Shown: positions 27,001 to 35,491 of the stretch, piece by piece
How the letters are laid out: each line of letters opens with the position of its first letter
Numbering within the stretch: position 1 is the first letter of the stretch
NCBI RefSeq assembly: GCF_037042905.1
Contig: NC_087249.1
Span: 39,825,401-39,889,400, forward strand
DNA from: Lytechinus pictus
Lineage: Eukaryota > Echinodermata > Echinoidea > Temnopleuroida > Toxopneustidae
Direction of reading: 5' to 3'
Length of the DNA stretch: 64,000 nt
Translations under genes and position numbers: made by a program
The notes under the pieces: generated by a model
Databases searched by the model: none
Told to the model about the DNA's origin: nothing
The model's input: only the letters and a program-made list of their open reading frames with translations

Positions 27001-28850
27001 AGAAGAAAAAAATGATAGAAATACTCCCATAAAACGTCCACCTTACCACCCATTTTACCAACTACTTGCCATTATTGTCATAATTAATCTGTGTTTATCA
27101 TGTAATTGCATCAATGTCTCTGCTTTTCATGGTCTAGTGGTTATGACGAGTCTTTCAATCAGAGGTTCGTGGGTTTGAATCCCAGCCATGGCATTTTCCT
27201 TCAGCAAGAAATTTACCTATATTGTACTGCACTCAACCCAGCTGAGGTGAATGGGTTCCTGGTAGGAATGATTCAATGAATGCACTGAGCCCTGGAAGGC
27301 AGCTCGAGCTTAAGCTGAGGTTATAATAATAGTGCGCCTCAGAATAGATTATTTGTAGATAGATGGCACTTTGTAAATGCCTATTTTCATCATTATTAAT
27401 ATCTCTACTTTTCAGGAATTTACTTCTATCCCGCTACCCCATCCTAAACTCGGAGCACCATCTTCTTCCATCACCGAGGGGCGAGTTATCACCAGCTATC
27501 AGCGCTACAATCAATATGACGGGTAACTTAGTGGATTTTGTCGTCACTCACATGGGAAATGACAGAGATGACGAGGATCGAAAGTTGCAAGCAGAATTTC
27601 TGGCTAATATTACAAGAAGAAGGTAATACTACTACTAATAATAAGAAGAAGAAGAAGAATAACAAGAAGAAGTAGAATGATGATGATGATGATGATGATA
27701 ATAATGATTATAACAACATCAGCAACAACAACGATGACAACAATAACAACGATAATGAAGGCCTGTATTCTCAAATGAGGTTTCAATGGTACCATGATAT
27801 AAAACCAAGGACCATGCAGATCCTTGTATTATCCCGCTTCCTTTTTTGCGCCCTTTGCCAAATACGCGCATTTACTTGGATTTGTCTTAGTGTGCGCAAT
27901 GAAATAAGTGTAATTATGTATCAAAATCTGCATAGTCCATGATTTTGCACCATGGTACAATTGAAACCTCTTTCGAGAATACGGACCATTTACAATCAGT
28001 TCTTGTAAAGTGCATATACTGTATAACATCTTTATGTGCTTCCTAATGGATCTTTTTAATTATTATTATTGTTATTATTACTACTATTTTTCTGGAAATT
28101 AGAAATCCTTTTTCGGTTACCTAAATATAGCATGGATGTAATCTGATTGTGGAATGTATTCTTTATTATGATAACTTTCCTGGTTCTCTTATACCTGAAA
28201 TTTTTATCTTGTTGTGATGTTTGTTTTTTATTTACCCACTATTTTAGAGTCTGTTATACCTGACAATTTTATCTTCTTGTGATATTTTTTCTTCATTCAC
28301 CCACTGTTTAAATATAAATTTGTTTTATTTTCTTCTTCAGCAAAAATCCAGTTGTTTTTATGGGATACGTCACATCGCAACCAGGAAGCAGAGATTATAA
28401 AAAATTGACAACTTTTGGGAAGTTAAAGGTAATAAAATATTTCATATATAAAACAAAAAGTGAATGTATCTGATTTAAGGGTGGTTCAAGTCATTTGCTC
28501 TGTTGGTGGGTTTGGTGATGAAAATGATGCGGTGTTGTGTTTTTTACTCTCACCTTGTAATCAGAGGGTTATGTGTTTGAATCCCAATGAGGCACTAGCG
28601 TCCGTTAGCAAGGCATCAATGCACATTGACCACTTTCACCTTGGTGTGAATGGGTACCCATTACAATGTGAATTTTGATGTCATTGGCTTTGCATTAAGA
28701 GTGTCATGACTGCTCATTGCCAGAATACTCCCCAGGGAGTGGAGATTGTTTGCACACTGTATGTGGGCAAGCCAGAATCAAATGACTGGTGTAATGATAC
28801 ATGTGTGATAAGCAATATACTGTATTATAGCAGAATGTGATGATGACGAC

Positions 28851-28887
<37 letters not shown>

Positions 28888-30511
28888 ATAATGATATTGA
28901 CGACGATGATGATTTTAATGATATTGACGACGATGATGATTTTAATGATTTTGACGATGATGATGATTATGGTGATGGTGATGATGACGATCATGATCAT
29001 GATGATAATGATGATGATGATGATGGTGGTGAAATGAACTGCTTGAAATCTCTATTTTAGATGCTGATAATCAATTTTTTTGTCTCTCTCTCTCTCTTTG
29101 TATCCCCCATCAGGATATAGATCCAACTGATATCCACAGATTCTGTGAATACATCATGTATAAAGGATTAAGAAGGTAAGTGGTGTATATTGTAATTTTA
29201 TTTTTAATACCTATTGATGAATTTCTTTATAACTATTGATTCAGATAAGAATGCATTTCTCAGTGATTTTCAGTATTGTAATTAGCATGCAGCACAAAAT
29301 GGATCACATATTGAATGGCTTTCAACCAATCAAATGAGCTGAATCTTTGTATGAGTTGTATAATGCAGAATGTCATGATTGTTTTTCTGTTTTCAGGTTA
29401 GGATATGCCCGGGTAACTCACGGAGGACTTAGCGATACTGAGATCCAGATGGCTAAGTTTGAGTACCAGATGGCCAAATTTGAGATCCCCAAGAATAGAA
29501 AATTTGAAGACAATGATGAAATCGTCACAGACAAGAATAGGATTGATGAAAGCGTCAGATTTACAGATAAGTAAGTGACCTTTTCAGTTAGTATTTAAGT
29601 GATGAGAAAGTCTTGTAAGGCCAATGTTAATTGTCATAATATCATCATAGATTCAAATCTGTTACATGTACATAAATCTAACTTTTTGAAATCATGAAAT
29701 CTCTCACGCTCACCAACACAGAAAAACATGTGGAACGGTGGGTTTATTGTCACTTGGTCTAATGCCGATTCATTTTATTACCAACTTGTCTACTATCAAT
29801 TGTTCTACCATCAGTTCGTCCACTATCCACATGGTCTAATTGCAGTTTTGTCCACTCACCACTTCGTCTAATAACCATTTGCTCCAATAGCCATTTAGTC
29901 CATATACATGTACCATTTGGTCTAATTGGACTACGTGTTTAGTTGGGCAAAATTATTGAAATAAAATGGGTATTAGACCAACTGGTTATAAGACAAAATG
30001 GTCATAGACAGATTGGCGATTAGACAAAGTGATTATTGGACCAAATGGTTATTGGACCAAAATGGTTGTTAGACACACTGTCGATGGACGAAATGGCATT
30101 AGACTAATAAAATGAAGCTAGACAATGTGATGAGTGGACAAGTTGGCAATAGACGAAAAGGCAATTTTACCGAACAGTGTATTATTATAACTTGGATAAA
30201 GACCCTACCCCTAAACTAGAATGCCATGGTCATACTTCTAATTTCTCAGCAATTAGCAGAATATTTTACAAGATTCAATTGACACATATTTTTGGATTCA
30301 TACATGTACATGCAAATACTTGGTCATTTTATTGGATTCTGTTTGCACTCATTATGAGATCATCATCGTAACTGGCAATTATGTTTGATACTGTTAATCT
30401 TTTTTTTCTTGAAGGTTTGGTGATTATCGAGTAGGGCATGGATCTGGAGAGCGGCATCGATATCACATGAGTACACCAAAGTACTTCACCAGGAAATTAC
30501 GAGAAGAGTAG
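2801..30511 (+). CDS. CWH43: CWH43 / PGAP2-interacting protein, 14 exons, 749 aa
   Basis: Spliced gene. Exons: 2801-2969 (or its duplicate 5025-5193), 17464-17776, 18661-18815, 19834-20014, 22240-22364, 22924-23116, 24841-25001, 25965-26153, 26477-26612, 27416-27622, 28341-28428, 29114-29175, 29397-29570, 30415-30511. All junctions are GT-AG, phases join without a break, and the total is 2250 nt including TAG. Residues about 50-450 form a polytopic membrane region; residues about 460-749 are the endonuclease/exonuclease/phosphatase-like domain. Blocks recalled from vertebrate CWH43 are recognisable: [61 protein letters not shown]. Known role of the family: ER/Golgi membrane protein that acts with PGAP2 in remodelling the lipid of GPI anchors (ceramide exchange in yeast). 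Length is slightly above the roughly 700 residues of vertebrate proteins, mainly from a Ser/Lys-rich N-terminal extension of about 43 residues. Identity is seen from motifs; function is inferred from the family. Confidence 0.94.
3128..4690. other. unassigned AT-rich stretch upstream of the second exon-1 copy
   Basis: No supported gene, RNA or repeat structure is visible. Short reading frames here lack codon bias, splice sites and recognisable domains. It includes dispersed accggta words that recur through the first 5 kb. Confidence 0.5.
4692..5289 (+). repeat. direct duplication, copy 2 (CWH43 promoter and exon 1)
   Basis: Partner of 2474-3060, offset by about 2.2 kb. The junctions are sharp: left flank ctagtcctacg in place of tttcagaattct, right flank diverging at acatgtagg. 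Confidence 0.93.
5025..5193 (+). CDS. CWH43: CWH43 exon 1, downstream duplicate copy
   Basis: Same length and frame as the copy at 2801-2969, with residue 48 changed from Gln to Arg (caa to cga) and donor GTACGT in place of GTATGT. Both keep the ATG context, the open frame and a working donor, so both could splice to 17464. Being closer to exon 2, this copy gives a first intron of 12.27 kb. It could be a real alternative first exon or an assembly artefact from two haplotypes. Confidence 0.78.
5425..5545 (+). repeat. inverted partner of 1000-1105, with hairpin
   Basis: Carries tataagagac, a GATGGATTTCC...GGAAATCCATC hairpin with a longer loop, ataaaaatcacgta and tttgtgatttt, in the same order as the complement of 1000-1105. 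The pair brackets the whole exon-1 duplication. Confidence 0.7.
5595..5878 (+). CDS. unrecognised open frame, about 95 aa, ends in stop
   Basis: An open frame ending at the TGA at 5876-5878 encodes a mixed-composition peptide ([40 protein letters not shown]). There is no ATG before its Met in RYDMYDVP, so it would need to be a terminal exon; a possible acceptor gcaaattttag lies just before 5595. I do not recognise it. A 12-bp perfect hairpin (5604-5615 with 5621-5632) sits at its 5' end. It could be a decayed repeat fragment inside CWH43 intron 1. Confidence 0.2.
6105..10970 (-). mobile_element. 4.87-kb DNA transposon with long terminal inverted repeats
   Basis: Left end TAGAGGTGGGCTATAGAGGG matches the complement of the right end (10951-10970), and similarity continues inward for about 250 bases on each side (fcatgttctgaaaatg-like block, ccaagatggcc block, ggggtcactgaaccc-like block), with gaps. 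The target is duplicated as atgctat (6098-6104 and 10971-10977), or eight bases aatgctat if the right end is one base shorter. The uninterrupted target is visible at 51650-51680 (complement). It carries one transposase-like gene on the minus strand. An 8-bp duplication would fit hAT or related superfamilies; the superfamily is not settled. Confidence 0.9.
6793..10103 (-). pseudogene. transposase-like gene, 2 exons, frameshifted
   Basis: Exon 1 runs from an ATG at 10103 to 9251 (donor GTGAGT), exon 2 from 8991 (acceptor aaactgcag); the phases join. Exon 2 stays open to 7463 in one frame, while the matching continuation ([20 protein letters not shown] ...) runs in another frame to the stop at 6793, so a frameshift lies near 7521-7530 in a gagaga run. 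Visible blocks: [45 protein letters not shown]. The Asp of HYDTT, the Asp of MTDS and the C..H pair resemble a DDE-type core, by inference. The C-terminus ([18 protein letters not shown] ... [10 protein letters not shown]) looks like a small beta-barrel reader module. It lies within terminal inverted repeats and most likely is the element's transposase. Not assigned to a named family. Confidence 0.75.
12290..13941. mobile_element. 1.65-kb inverted-repeat element, TA target duplication
   Basis: Ends are GGGGAGACCGGGGTTAGTTG and its complement (13922-13941). The flanks read cactgTA before and TAcatcattttattt after, and the related sequence at about 11870-11895 reads cactgtacatacattatttt without the insert, so TA was duplicated. 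Internal copies of gggttaagttggaac-like words occur at 12480-12535 and 13515-13575. No transposase is seen; a non-autonomous element, with the TA duplication fitting Tc1/mariner-like movement. Confidence 0.88.
15084..15126. other. 19-bp perfect hairpin
   Basis: AATCAAGTTGCTACAACTT pairs with AAGTTGTAGCAACTTGATT across a five-base loop (aaatc). No purpose is evident; it could fold as a small RNA hairpin if transcribed. Confidence 0.8.
15803..16276. mobile_element. MITE, about 474 bp
   Basis: Starts TAGAGGCGCTTGTCAGAAAA and ends with the near complement (tttttggaccagcgcctcta). A second inner pair (gtcccag / ctgggac) continues the inverted match. No coding capacity. Confidence 0.7.
16277..17463. 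other. intron 1 tail of CWH43, nothing recognised
   Basis: AT-rich intronic sequence ending in the acceptor at 17464. It includes a short minus-strand open frame at 16494-16769 with no domain, and agggatggctttggcttagt near 16850 with no known partner. Confidence 0.5.
17464..17776 (+). CDS. CWH43: CWH43 exon 2 (first membrane segments)
   Basis: Acceptor tgttttacag before 17464; donor GTTAGC after 17776. It enters with one carried base and leaves with two. The protein contains [20 protein letters not shown] and, later, [20 protein letters not shown], several hydrophobic segments typical of the CWH43 N-terminal membrane region. Confidence 0.92.
18485..18619. mobile_element. short MITE, GGGGAGCGTTTCATCAA family
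   Basis: Begins ctggggagcgtttcatcaac and ends tttcatgaaacactttccag. The core (gtcggataaaacgtcagaca) is shared with copies at 19556-19714 and 44157-44318. It ends about 40 bases before CWH43 exon 3. Confidence 0.8.
18661..18815 (+). CDS. CWH43: CWH43 exon 3
   Basis: Acceptor ttgactgcag, donor GTAAGG. Encodes [14 protein letters not shown] and [12 protein letters not shown], the latter matching the conserved RIWYTSLNPIWS-like block of the family. Phase 2 in, phase 1 out. Confidence 0.92.
19240..19555. repeat. word-array repeat (ggtctaat / attagacca)
   Basis: Imperfect repetition of phrases such as accatttggtccaa, ggtctactat and cagaccaagtgg in both orientations, shared with 29720-30175, 31484-31865 and 50560-50870. 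It acts as a foldback made of about 20-base words. Confidence 0.65.
19556..19714. mobile_element. short MITE, GGGGAGCGTTTCATCAA family
   Basis: Starts gagcgtttcatcaacag, ends catgaaacgctccccag, with inner gtcagataaaatgggacttg. The most complete of the three copies in this window. Confidence 0.82.
19834..20014 (+). CDS. CWH43: CWH43 exon 4
   Basis: Acceptor attcttttcag, donor GTAAGA. Encodes [20 protein letters not shown] and [12 protein letters not shown], one of the best conserved luminal/membrane blocks of the family. Its donor is followed within 20 bases by an (AAT)n run. Confidence 0.94.
20164..20667. mobile_element. MITE, 504 bp, TTAAAGGGGAAGTTCACCCT ends
   Basis: Both ends carry the inverted pair TTAAAGGGGAAGTTCACCCT / AGGGTGAACTTCCCCTTTAA with TTAA at the edges. 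The internal sequence is AT-rich with two tgacgtca-like words. In CWH43 intron 4. Confidence 0.92.
20815..21118 (-). mobile_element. tRNA-derived SINE (minus orientation)
   Basis: Complement shows a tRNA-like head with gtggcccagtggattagtct and gggttcaaatcccagcc (A and B box positions), a body with gaattcatccacagtgtgct and ggtaaatgggtacc, and an (AAT)n tail at about 20815-20830. It matches the plus-strand copy at 41198-41491 closely. Confidence 0.88.
21867..22020. repeat. dispersed repeat (gcagggatgtagtcgaggctg)
   Basis: Shares gcagggatgtagtcgaggct, caaagtccattggagaaggt and tttctccag with 26889-27000 and, inverted and rearranged, 32665-32820. No coding capacity; perhaps a SINE-like or foldback element. 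Confidence 0.6.
22240..22364 (+). CDS. CWH43: CWH43 exon 5
   Basis: Acceptor ttgttttttcag, donor GTAAAA. Encodes two hydrophobic stretches ([14 protein letters not shown] and [20 protein letters not shown]). Phase 2 in, phase 1 out. Confidence 0.9.
22924..23116 (+). CDS. CWH43: CWH43 exon 6
   Basis: Acceptor tttttttttcctcag, donor GTCGAT (weak but in phase). Encodes [20 protein letters not shown] and [20 protein letters not shown], matching the family's TASMWP and CTAFKFVPGG-like region. Confidence 0.91.
23991..24600. mobile_element. MITE, 610 bp, TTAAAGGGATGGTCCGGG ends
   Basis: Ends TTAAAGGGATGGTCCGGG and its complement CCCGGACCATCCCTTTAA, TTAA at the edges. Long internal inverted match (atcagcccacctaatgaata / tattcattaggtgggctgat) gives a foldback. 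In CWH43 intron 6. Confidence 0.93.
24601..24790 (+). mobile_element. degenerate tRNA-derived SINE fragment
   Basis: Contains agggttcaaaccctacccc, ttcagcaagaaatttattga, gtgctgcact and cccaggtgaggtaaatga in the order of the SINE at 41198. Confidence 0.65.
24841..25001 (+). CDS. CWH43: CWH43 exon 7
   Basis: Acceptor gttgttgttgcag, donor GTAAGT. Encodes [20 protein letters not shown], a membrane segment, followed by a polar loop ([18 protein letters not shown]). Phase 2 in, phase 1 out. Confidence 0.9.
25047..25320. mobile_element. MITE of the tacaaagagt-gattgat family
   Basis: Left end ggggccccatcatacaaagag and right end ctctttgtaagagggggcc are imperfect inverted partners; the interior (gaggagcacactgaatt) recurs at 37255-37545 and partly at 34865-34935. 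Confidence 0.65.
25328..25560 (+). repeat. (GAT)n-rich microsatellite
   Basis: Long runs of gatgatgat with ttaat and ggtaat variants. Reading frames through it are repeat artefacts. Confidence 0.95.
25965..26153 (+). CDS. CWH43: CWH43 exon 8 (last membrane segment, start of EEP-like domain)
   Basis: Acceptor aattatttttgcag, donor GTGGGT. Encodes the last hydrophobic segment [18 protein letters not shown], then [20 protein letters not shown], which matches the family block FRFGYDNEGWSSLER at the start of the C-terminal domain. Confidence 0.93.
26477..26612 (+). CDS. CWH43: CWH43 exon 9
   Basis: Acceptor cttattgttgcag, donor GTAAGT. Encodes [20 protein letters not shown] and [12 protein letters not shown]. 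The Glu of LLECDASKP occupies the place of the metal-binding Glu of endonuclease/exonuclease/phosphatase domains (family knowledge). Confidence 0.94.
27128..27345 (+). mobile_element. tRNA-derived SINE
   Basis: Head ggtctagtggttatgacgag and gtgggtttgaatcccagcca are tRNA A and B box-like; the body has ttcagcaagaaatttaccta, actgcactcaacccagctga and gtgaatgggttcctggtagg. Confidence 0.78.
27416..27622 (+). CDS. CWH43: CWH43 exon 10
   Basis: Acceptor atctctacttttcag, donor GTAATA. Encodes [20 protein letters not shown] and [20 protein letters not shown]; both are strongly conserved family blocks and include the His of the phosphatase-like fold. A trinucleotide run follows the donor immediately. 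Confidence 0.95.
27640..27765 (+). repeat. AAG/GAT/AAC simple repeats beside exon 10 donor
   Basis: Trinucleotide runs (actact, aataat, agaagaag, gatgatgat, aacaac) start within ten bases of the donor at 27623. Confidence 0.9.
28341..28428 (+). CDS. CWH43: CWH43 exon 11
   Basis: Acceptor ttttcttcttcag, donor GTAATA. Encodes [20 protein letters not shown]. The GYVTS..GSRDY block sits where active family members carry a GDFN motif; the same replacement is recalled in vertebrate CWH43. Ends on a complete codon. Confidence 0.93.
28470..28805 (+). mobile_element. tRNA-derived SINE, second type
   Basis: B-box-like gtgtttgaatcccaatgagg, then gcactagcgtccgttagcaag and gtgaatgggtaccca, close to the element at 46590-46919. 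Confidence 0.7.
28838..29035 (+). repeat. (GAT)n microsatellite
   Basis: Runs of gatgatgat with a twice-repeated gatattgacgacgatgatga block. It ends 79 bases before CWH43 exon 12. Confidence 0.95.
29114..29175 (+). CDS. CWH43: CWH43 exon 12
   Basis: Acceptor tatcccccatcag, donor GTAAGT. A 62-base exon encoding [20 protein letters not shown], matching the family block DIDSTDHDRWCEYIMYRGL. Confidence 0.93.
29397..29570 (+). CDS. CWH43: CWH43 exon 13 with internal six-residue repeat
   Basis: Acceptor gtttttctgttttcag, donor GTAAGT. Encodes [20 protein letters not shown], then [13 protein letters not shown]: the block QMAKFE occurs twice, seven codons apart, where vertebrate proteins have it once. 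Confidence 0.93.
29720..30175. repeat. foldback word-array repeat, intron 13
   Basis: First half made of phrases like ggtctaattgcagttttgtcc and gtctaataaccatttg; second half made of their complements (ttattggaccaaatggttat, attagaccaactgg). Similar copy at 31484-31865. Confidence 0.8.
30415..30511 (+). CDS. CWH43: CWH43 exon 14, C-terminus and stop
   Basis: Acceptor ttttttttcttgaag. Encodes [20 protein letters not shown], then [11 protein letters not shown] and TAG at 30509-30511. The HMSTPKYF end matches the HMNTPKYF end of vertebrate CWH43. Confidence 0.94.
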
Positions 30512-31480
30512 ATGATATAATCAGAAAGCTGCAACATGAAATATCGGGTTCATAACCATTAACTTTGGTCTAATAATTTGGGTGGTGTTTCTTAATAACA
30601 GTAACTTAGTCGATACTATTCGTTTATTAAAGGGGGAGCGAATTGTCTGGGGTCCGTTATTGACTGTATGCATAAATACATTAGCTAGTCTTAAAATGTA
30701 CCTTTCAAATGACTATTAATTGTTCAGAGAATAAATTAGCCTATAGTTGCATTTCTACAGAGAAACTAACAGTTCTCGACAGAAAAAGTATTTGTTTACA
30801 GCTACTTGGTAACATAATCTTGGCAGTATGGTTCTAATGAGTAGTCAGTGAATCGGTGTGTTGCCATTCAAGTGGGTTTATATTACAAGACTACACGGCT
30901 GAGAATGATGCATTGTGGGTTAGGAACCTGGCCAGATACTAGTAGTTGAGGACTTGTTTATTATTGGAAAGGTGTTTTCCAACGAACTTTACCCAACCCT
31001 TGTAGGATTATGAATTCATTCATGTATGGATTCACTTATTGCAGTCGAGCCTTGCTTGACGCAAATCAAAAGTTACATCACAGCAAAGAATGCCTACTGA
31101 TTATCCCAGCGTGAAGACTTACCACATAAATATTGTATCACATTATTTGGGAGAAAATAGTCTTTTGGGCCATATACAATAATTATGTGTTCAGTTTTGT
31201 TCTGACTTACACAATACTTTTAATTAATCAGATATTGATGTTTGTTTCAAGTTGGTCTCCTGACAAATGTGCTCATAGCCAAAGTAGAAATATGTAACAT
31301 TGCGAGTGACTTGTATGGTATTCAGACCAACTGGGTGAAATGGATGAACTGTGAGATATTAGACCAAATGGTAATATGATTAGACCAAGTGATAATTTGC
31401 TTCCAATAATGCATGTCGGGCCGGGCAATTTAGTACATGTACATTGGATATATCTGAATGTATGTTGTTGTCACATGGGC
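30512..31480. other. CWH43 3' flank, probable 3' UTR
   Basis: No genes. A possible AATAAA poly(A) signal lies at 30730-30735; the true transcript end cannot be fixed from sequence. Confidence 0.4.
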
Positions 31481-31483
31481 CCT

Positions 31484-31865
31484 TAGTCTGAACGGTTTAT
31501 TTCCAATTCGTCCAATTGCCAACTCGTCTACTATCATTTGGTCTACCATCAGTTCGTCTACTATCCACATGGTCTAATTGCCAATTCATCCACTCACCAT
31601 TTCGTCTAATAACCAGTTGGTCCAATAGCCATTTAGTCCATACATTTGGTCTAAATTGGACTAAGTGTTAATACTGCAAAATGAATGAAAATGAAATGCA
31701 TATTAGACCAACTGGTTATGAGAAGAAATGGACATGGACGAAATGATGATTGGACCACTTGGTTGTTAGACAAAACGTCGATGGACGGAATGACATTAGA
31801 TTAAATGAAGGTAGACCATGTGGTGATTGGACGAGTTGGCAGTAGACAAATTGGCAATTTACCAT
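31484..31865. repeat. foldback word-array repeat
   Basis: Same word set as 29720-30175 (ccatcagttcgtctactatc, atggtctaattgccaa, ggttatgagaagaaatgg). Left and right halves are inverted partners. Confidence 0.78.
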
Positions 31866-33750
31866 CTGAACTCCATTATAATTTAAGTCATGGTCTGAGG
31901 TTGTGGTTTAACTGTGGGAAGCAGCCATATGTGACAGCAATGTCTTTATTAGATGATAAATAATCACAGATTTGCATTCAAATCATCAATATTGTCGTTC
32001 GATGATTACCGGTAGCGCAGTTATGTTCTCATTAAAACATGGGAATAATAATTGTGATATCTTACTGAGCGCACACACCGTCCACAGACGCTCATGGCGC
32101 TAGAGCAGCAACAGTTCTTTTGGATTTATATATATATATACAAACAACAACAAATATAAATGTAAACAAAGTCAAAAAAGAGATCTTAACAAATTCAAAC
32201 TGGGAGATAATTTTAAAGATAACAGTTTTGCATCACCCACCAGAATTCCTAGGTACATCCTGGTGGGGGCTGGTGCCCTCCTACTTGCTGCCCGTTCACC
32301 TACAATTTAAGGGGCAGTGATCCAAGTACACACAAGAAGCTTTACACAATAACAGTGTAAACAGATTTTTGGCACTTTTTGCTTCTCATAATTTTAGCCC
32401 AAATGTAGACCATGGTTTATAAATTAAGCCAGATTTCAGAATACAGGCCATGTTCCTTAGTACAAGAATCTTGTACTAAAGCCAAACTTTGTCAACTCAA
32501 TTCAAGGAAGGGATACTGTGTGCATCTCTTTTATTTACTCTAAATACAATTGGCATTATTTTTCAATGTTTGTATAAAATTGATGATGTGATTTATAGCT
32601 TTCATATGATGAAATTATAACTGTGATGAATAGTAATATGTAATTGTCCGAACAGGTATTCTAGTACACAAGGATGTAGCAGAGGCCAGTAGTTTGGAGT
32701 CAAGAGGCCACTGGAGAAAATGTTCTCCCAAAGACTTTGAACACGTGACTTGGGCCGAGGTCGAAGCCAAGGCCGGCAAAATATGGCCTTGAGGCCTGGC
32801 TTGACTACATCCCAGCGGGTATGTAATTGCTCAATTCATGTTGTCTGAGTAGCTTTTAGCTAGTGTGCGTGCACATACATGTATTTATGACTGATTGTAA
32901 CGTTTGGTAAATGGTTTGCCCTAGAATAACAGTAAACTTTTAATTAAACAATCAATAGTATCTTTCATAGTACAGGGCACTACTACAGCCTGTATAGAGC
33001 AAGGCAATTATGCATGTTTTCTGTGCATCTTACTGTGAAGTGAAATTGTTATATATTTCTTTTTTTTTAATTTTTACAAGGTGATTGGTGCTGAACATCA
33101 GCTGCTGATGTTGTGTTTCCTTTTTTGTTGTAGTTTTTTAATCTTTTTTTATTCTAGCTGTTCCTAAAAACATGTTTATGGTCACAAAGGTCCTCATTCT
33201 AGCAAAATTACCCCAAATCAATCAAATTTAGTATTTCATGTCTTGTATCAAATATATATCTCTTTATCAATGCCGATTAACCCTCATGCAAATATTCTAA
33301 ATGAACTGAGGAATTTGCAGAGAGCAGTGATTTTGATAAAAATGTCTGATATCAATTCAAATATTACAATATCATCATAGATCTAGATCTTTTAATTGTT
33401 ACAATATAAATTTAGATGAAAATAGCCAACATGGATTAGCACATATGGGCATGTGTATTATTTTTATTGCTTGGAAATATACCTTTCTCCAGACAAAATA
33501 CCATGCTTGCACTACAAAGTTTCAACCAAAGTCATTAAACAGTTTGGTAGTTATTTTGTTGAATGCTCATTCTGTTGAAACTAATTTTGTTATCATTACA
33601 GCAGCTAGAATATGTGTACACCTGTATAAGCTCTTCCATGTCTCATTTCCGTCGTGCAAGATTGTCACCATAAAGTATGTTTATTCAGTACTTGTAAGTT
33701 TTCCAGTATATTGTCAGTTAATAAATATTCTATATCTTGTTCATCATGAA
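31866..33750. other. intergenic sequence, scattered repeat fragments
   Basis: A part of the tagaccatgg...cagaatac MITE lies near 32398-32465 and part of the gatgtagtcgagg repeat near 32665-32820. A 103-residue open frame at 33445-33756 is AT-rich with no domain. No gene is supported. Confidence 0.5.
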
Positions 33751-33754
33751 TATT

Positions 33755-33975
33755 GAATATGTTGATGATCATGAATGCCAACATGAATATTCAAAATTGT
33801 GTTGATCATGAATACTGAATATTTTATTTGTCATGAATATTGATTGTGAATATCCAAACATCTTGTTGATTTTGATTACTCAGTATATTTTCTTATCATG
33901 AATATTGATCTTGAATATTCAATATCCTGTTGATCATGAATATTCAATCATTTTCTTGATAATGAATATGTCCTT
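33755..33975 (+). repeat. degenerate tandem repeat (gatcatgaatattcaat)
   Basis: About ten imperfect copies of a roughly 20-base phrase catgaatattgaatattttg with variable spacing. Confidence 0.85.
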
Positions 33976-34681
33976 GTGATAATTTATTGAAATAAATTAT
34001 GAAGAAAAAGCGATAAGGAATCTAAGCAAGCAAAGCATTGTGGATTCACTGCCATATTGTAATAGATGTAGAATTAGAAACAGGGTAGCGAAGGATAGAA
34101 TGTAATTTAGATTTCAATCTAGTCAATATATATCCCTTGTAAGTTGTATTTTTGTTGATTTGTCTGTAGCTAGATGTAATATATCACTCCATTGTGAACT
34201 GACTGGTGTACATTTACTTTGATATAGTTATTGAAAAATTTTGTGTGATTTTGGCAGACAAGATGCAATATATAATATATCTCATTATACTTAAGAGTGT
34301 ACGATAAGTTCAGCTCCCATATAGATGGGAATATTATACATTGCCTACCTGGTTGAAGTGAATATAACATTTCATTTCCCAGAAGGGATTATATTTTGCC
34401 TGAAGCATGCACTGCCGAGTGGAAATGTTATGGAAATTATGTACCTTCAGAGGGAGTTGAAATGAGTAGAGGTTTCACCACTTTCACGATACACCATGCA
34501 TTCTTTTGTGGGTATGAGTTCGTCCTAAAAAGGACCACCCTAACTTGACGTTTCGACAAGTGTATTCTTGTCGTCCTCAGGAGAAAGTGTCCACCTAGCT
34601 AAGTGGCAGTGACAACCGTTTCTATTGCAAGATATACACACTTCTATAAATATACATGTTATATTCAGCATCTACACCAGC

Positions 34682-34862
34682 GGGGTGTTTCACAAAGATT
34701 TAAATGCTGATGCGTACACGATATGAAACGTGCTATCTTATTAATATGCAGTAGTGCATGTCCTCTTTGTATGATCTGACAATGTCATGGCTTTTATACC
34801 GCACGCAACAAGGCATTAAAGTGCAACTCTAGGTCATACGTAACTCTTTCTGAAACACCCCC
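34682..34862. mobile_element. short MITE, GGGGTGTTTCACAAAGA ends
   Basis: Left ggggtgtttcacaaagattt and right aactctttctgaaacacccc form imperfect terminal inverted repeats about 180 bp apart. Just upstream (34530-34595) is a cttgacgtttcgacaagtgt stretch of the kind often found at ends of retroelement-associated repeats. Confidence 0.72.
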
Positions 34863-35182
34863 AGGACATTGATGGATTTCCATGTGGTGATGTTGATCGG
34901 ATCAATTGCAACTCTTTGTAAGACATGGCCCTGTACTTACATTGTGTCACTGAAATGTATTGAGAATAATATGTTGGGATGTGGTTTGTTCAATTTGATG
35001 GCAAGTTTTATCTGAAATGATATGCAGGTGTGTTTATGTATGTCAGATGGTATGGAAAGTATATTATGGTATTGGTCAAATGTTAAAGTGATTTCTGTTG
35101 AAGTATTATAAGCAATAATGTTGTCAAAACTGAATAAACTTTGAAATCATTACTCCGATCTTCATGAGTTTTTATGTATGCA

Positions 35183-35330
35183 GGGGTCCGTTGCAGAAAG
35201 AGTTGCGTTTAAACGCAAGCCAAAAAAATCAATCGCAAGTCCCGAATGCGCCCTGTTTGGTCGAAGATCAAGTAGCACATGATTTAGAGTTACGATTGAT
35301 TCCAACTCTTTCTGCAATGGGTCCCAGGTC
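35183..35330. mobile_element. short MITE, GGGTCCGTTGCAGAAAGAGTT ends
   Basis: Left gggtccgttgcagaaagagt and right actctttctgcaatgggtcc are terminal inverted partners about 145 bp apart, with an inner gattgattccaactc. Confidence 0.8.
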
Positions 35331-35491
35331 TTTGAGATCAAAGAAGAAATATATAAAGAACTGTCAGTCACTGAAATAATAGATAATGAGAAGACATAAC
35401 CTTGTGAATACATTTGACCTGGAAGGGGGGTGGGTTTCACAAAGATTTAATAAGAGAGTTTTCGCAACGCAGGATGGATTCAAGAACACAA

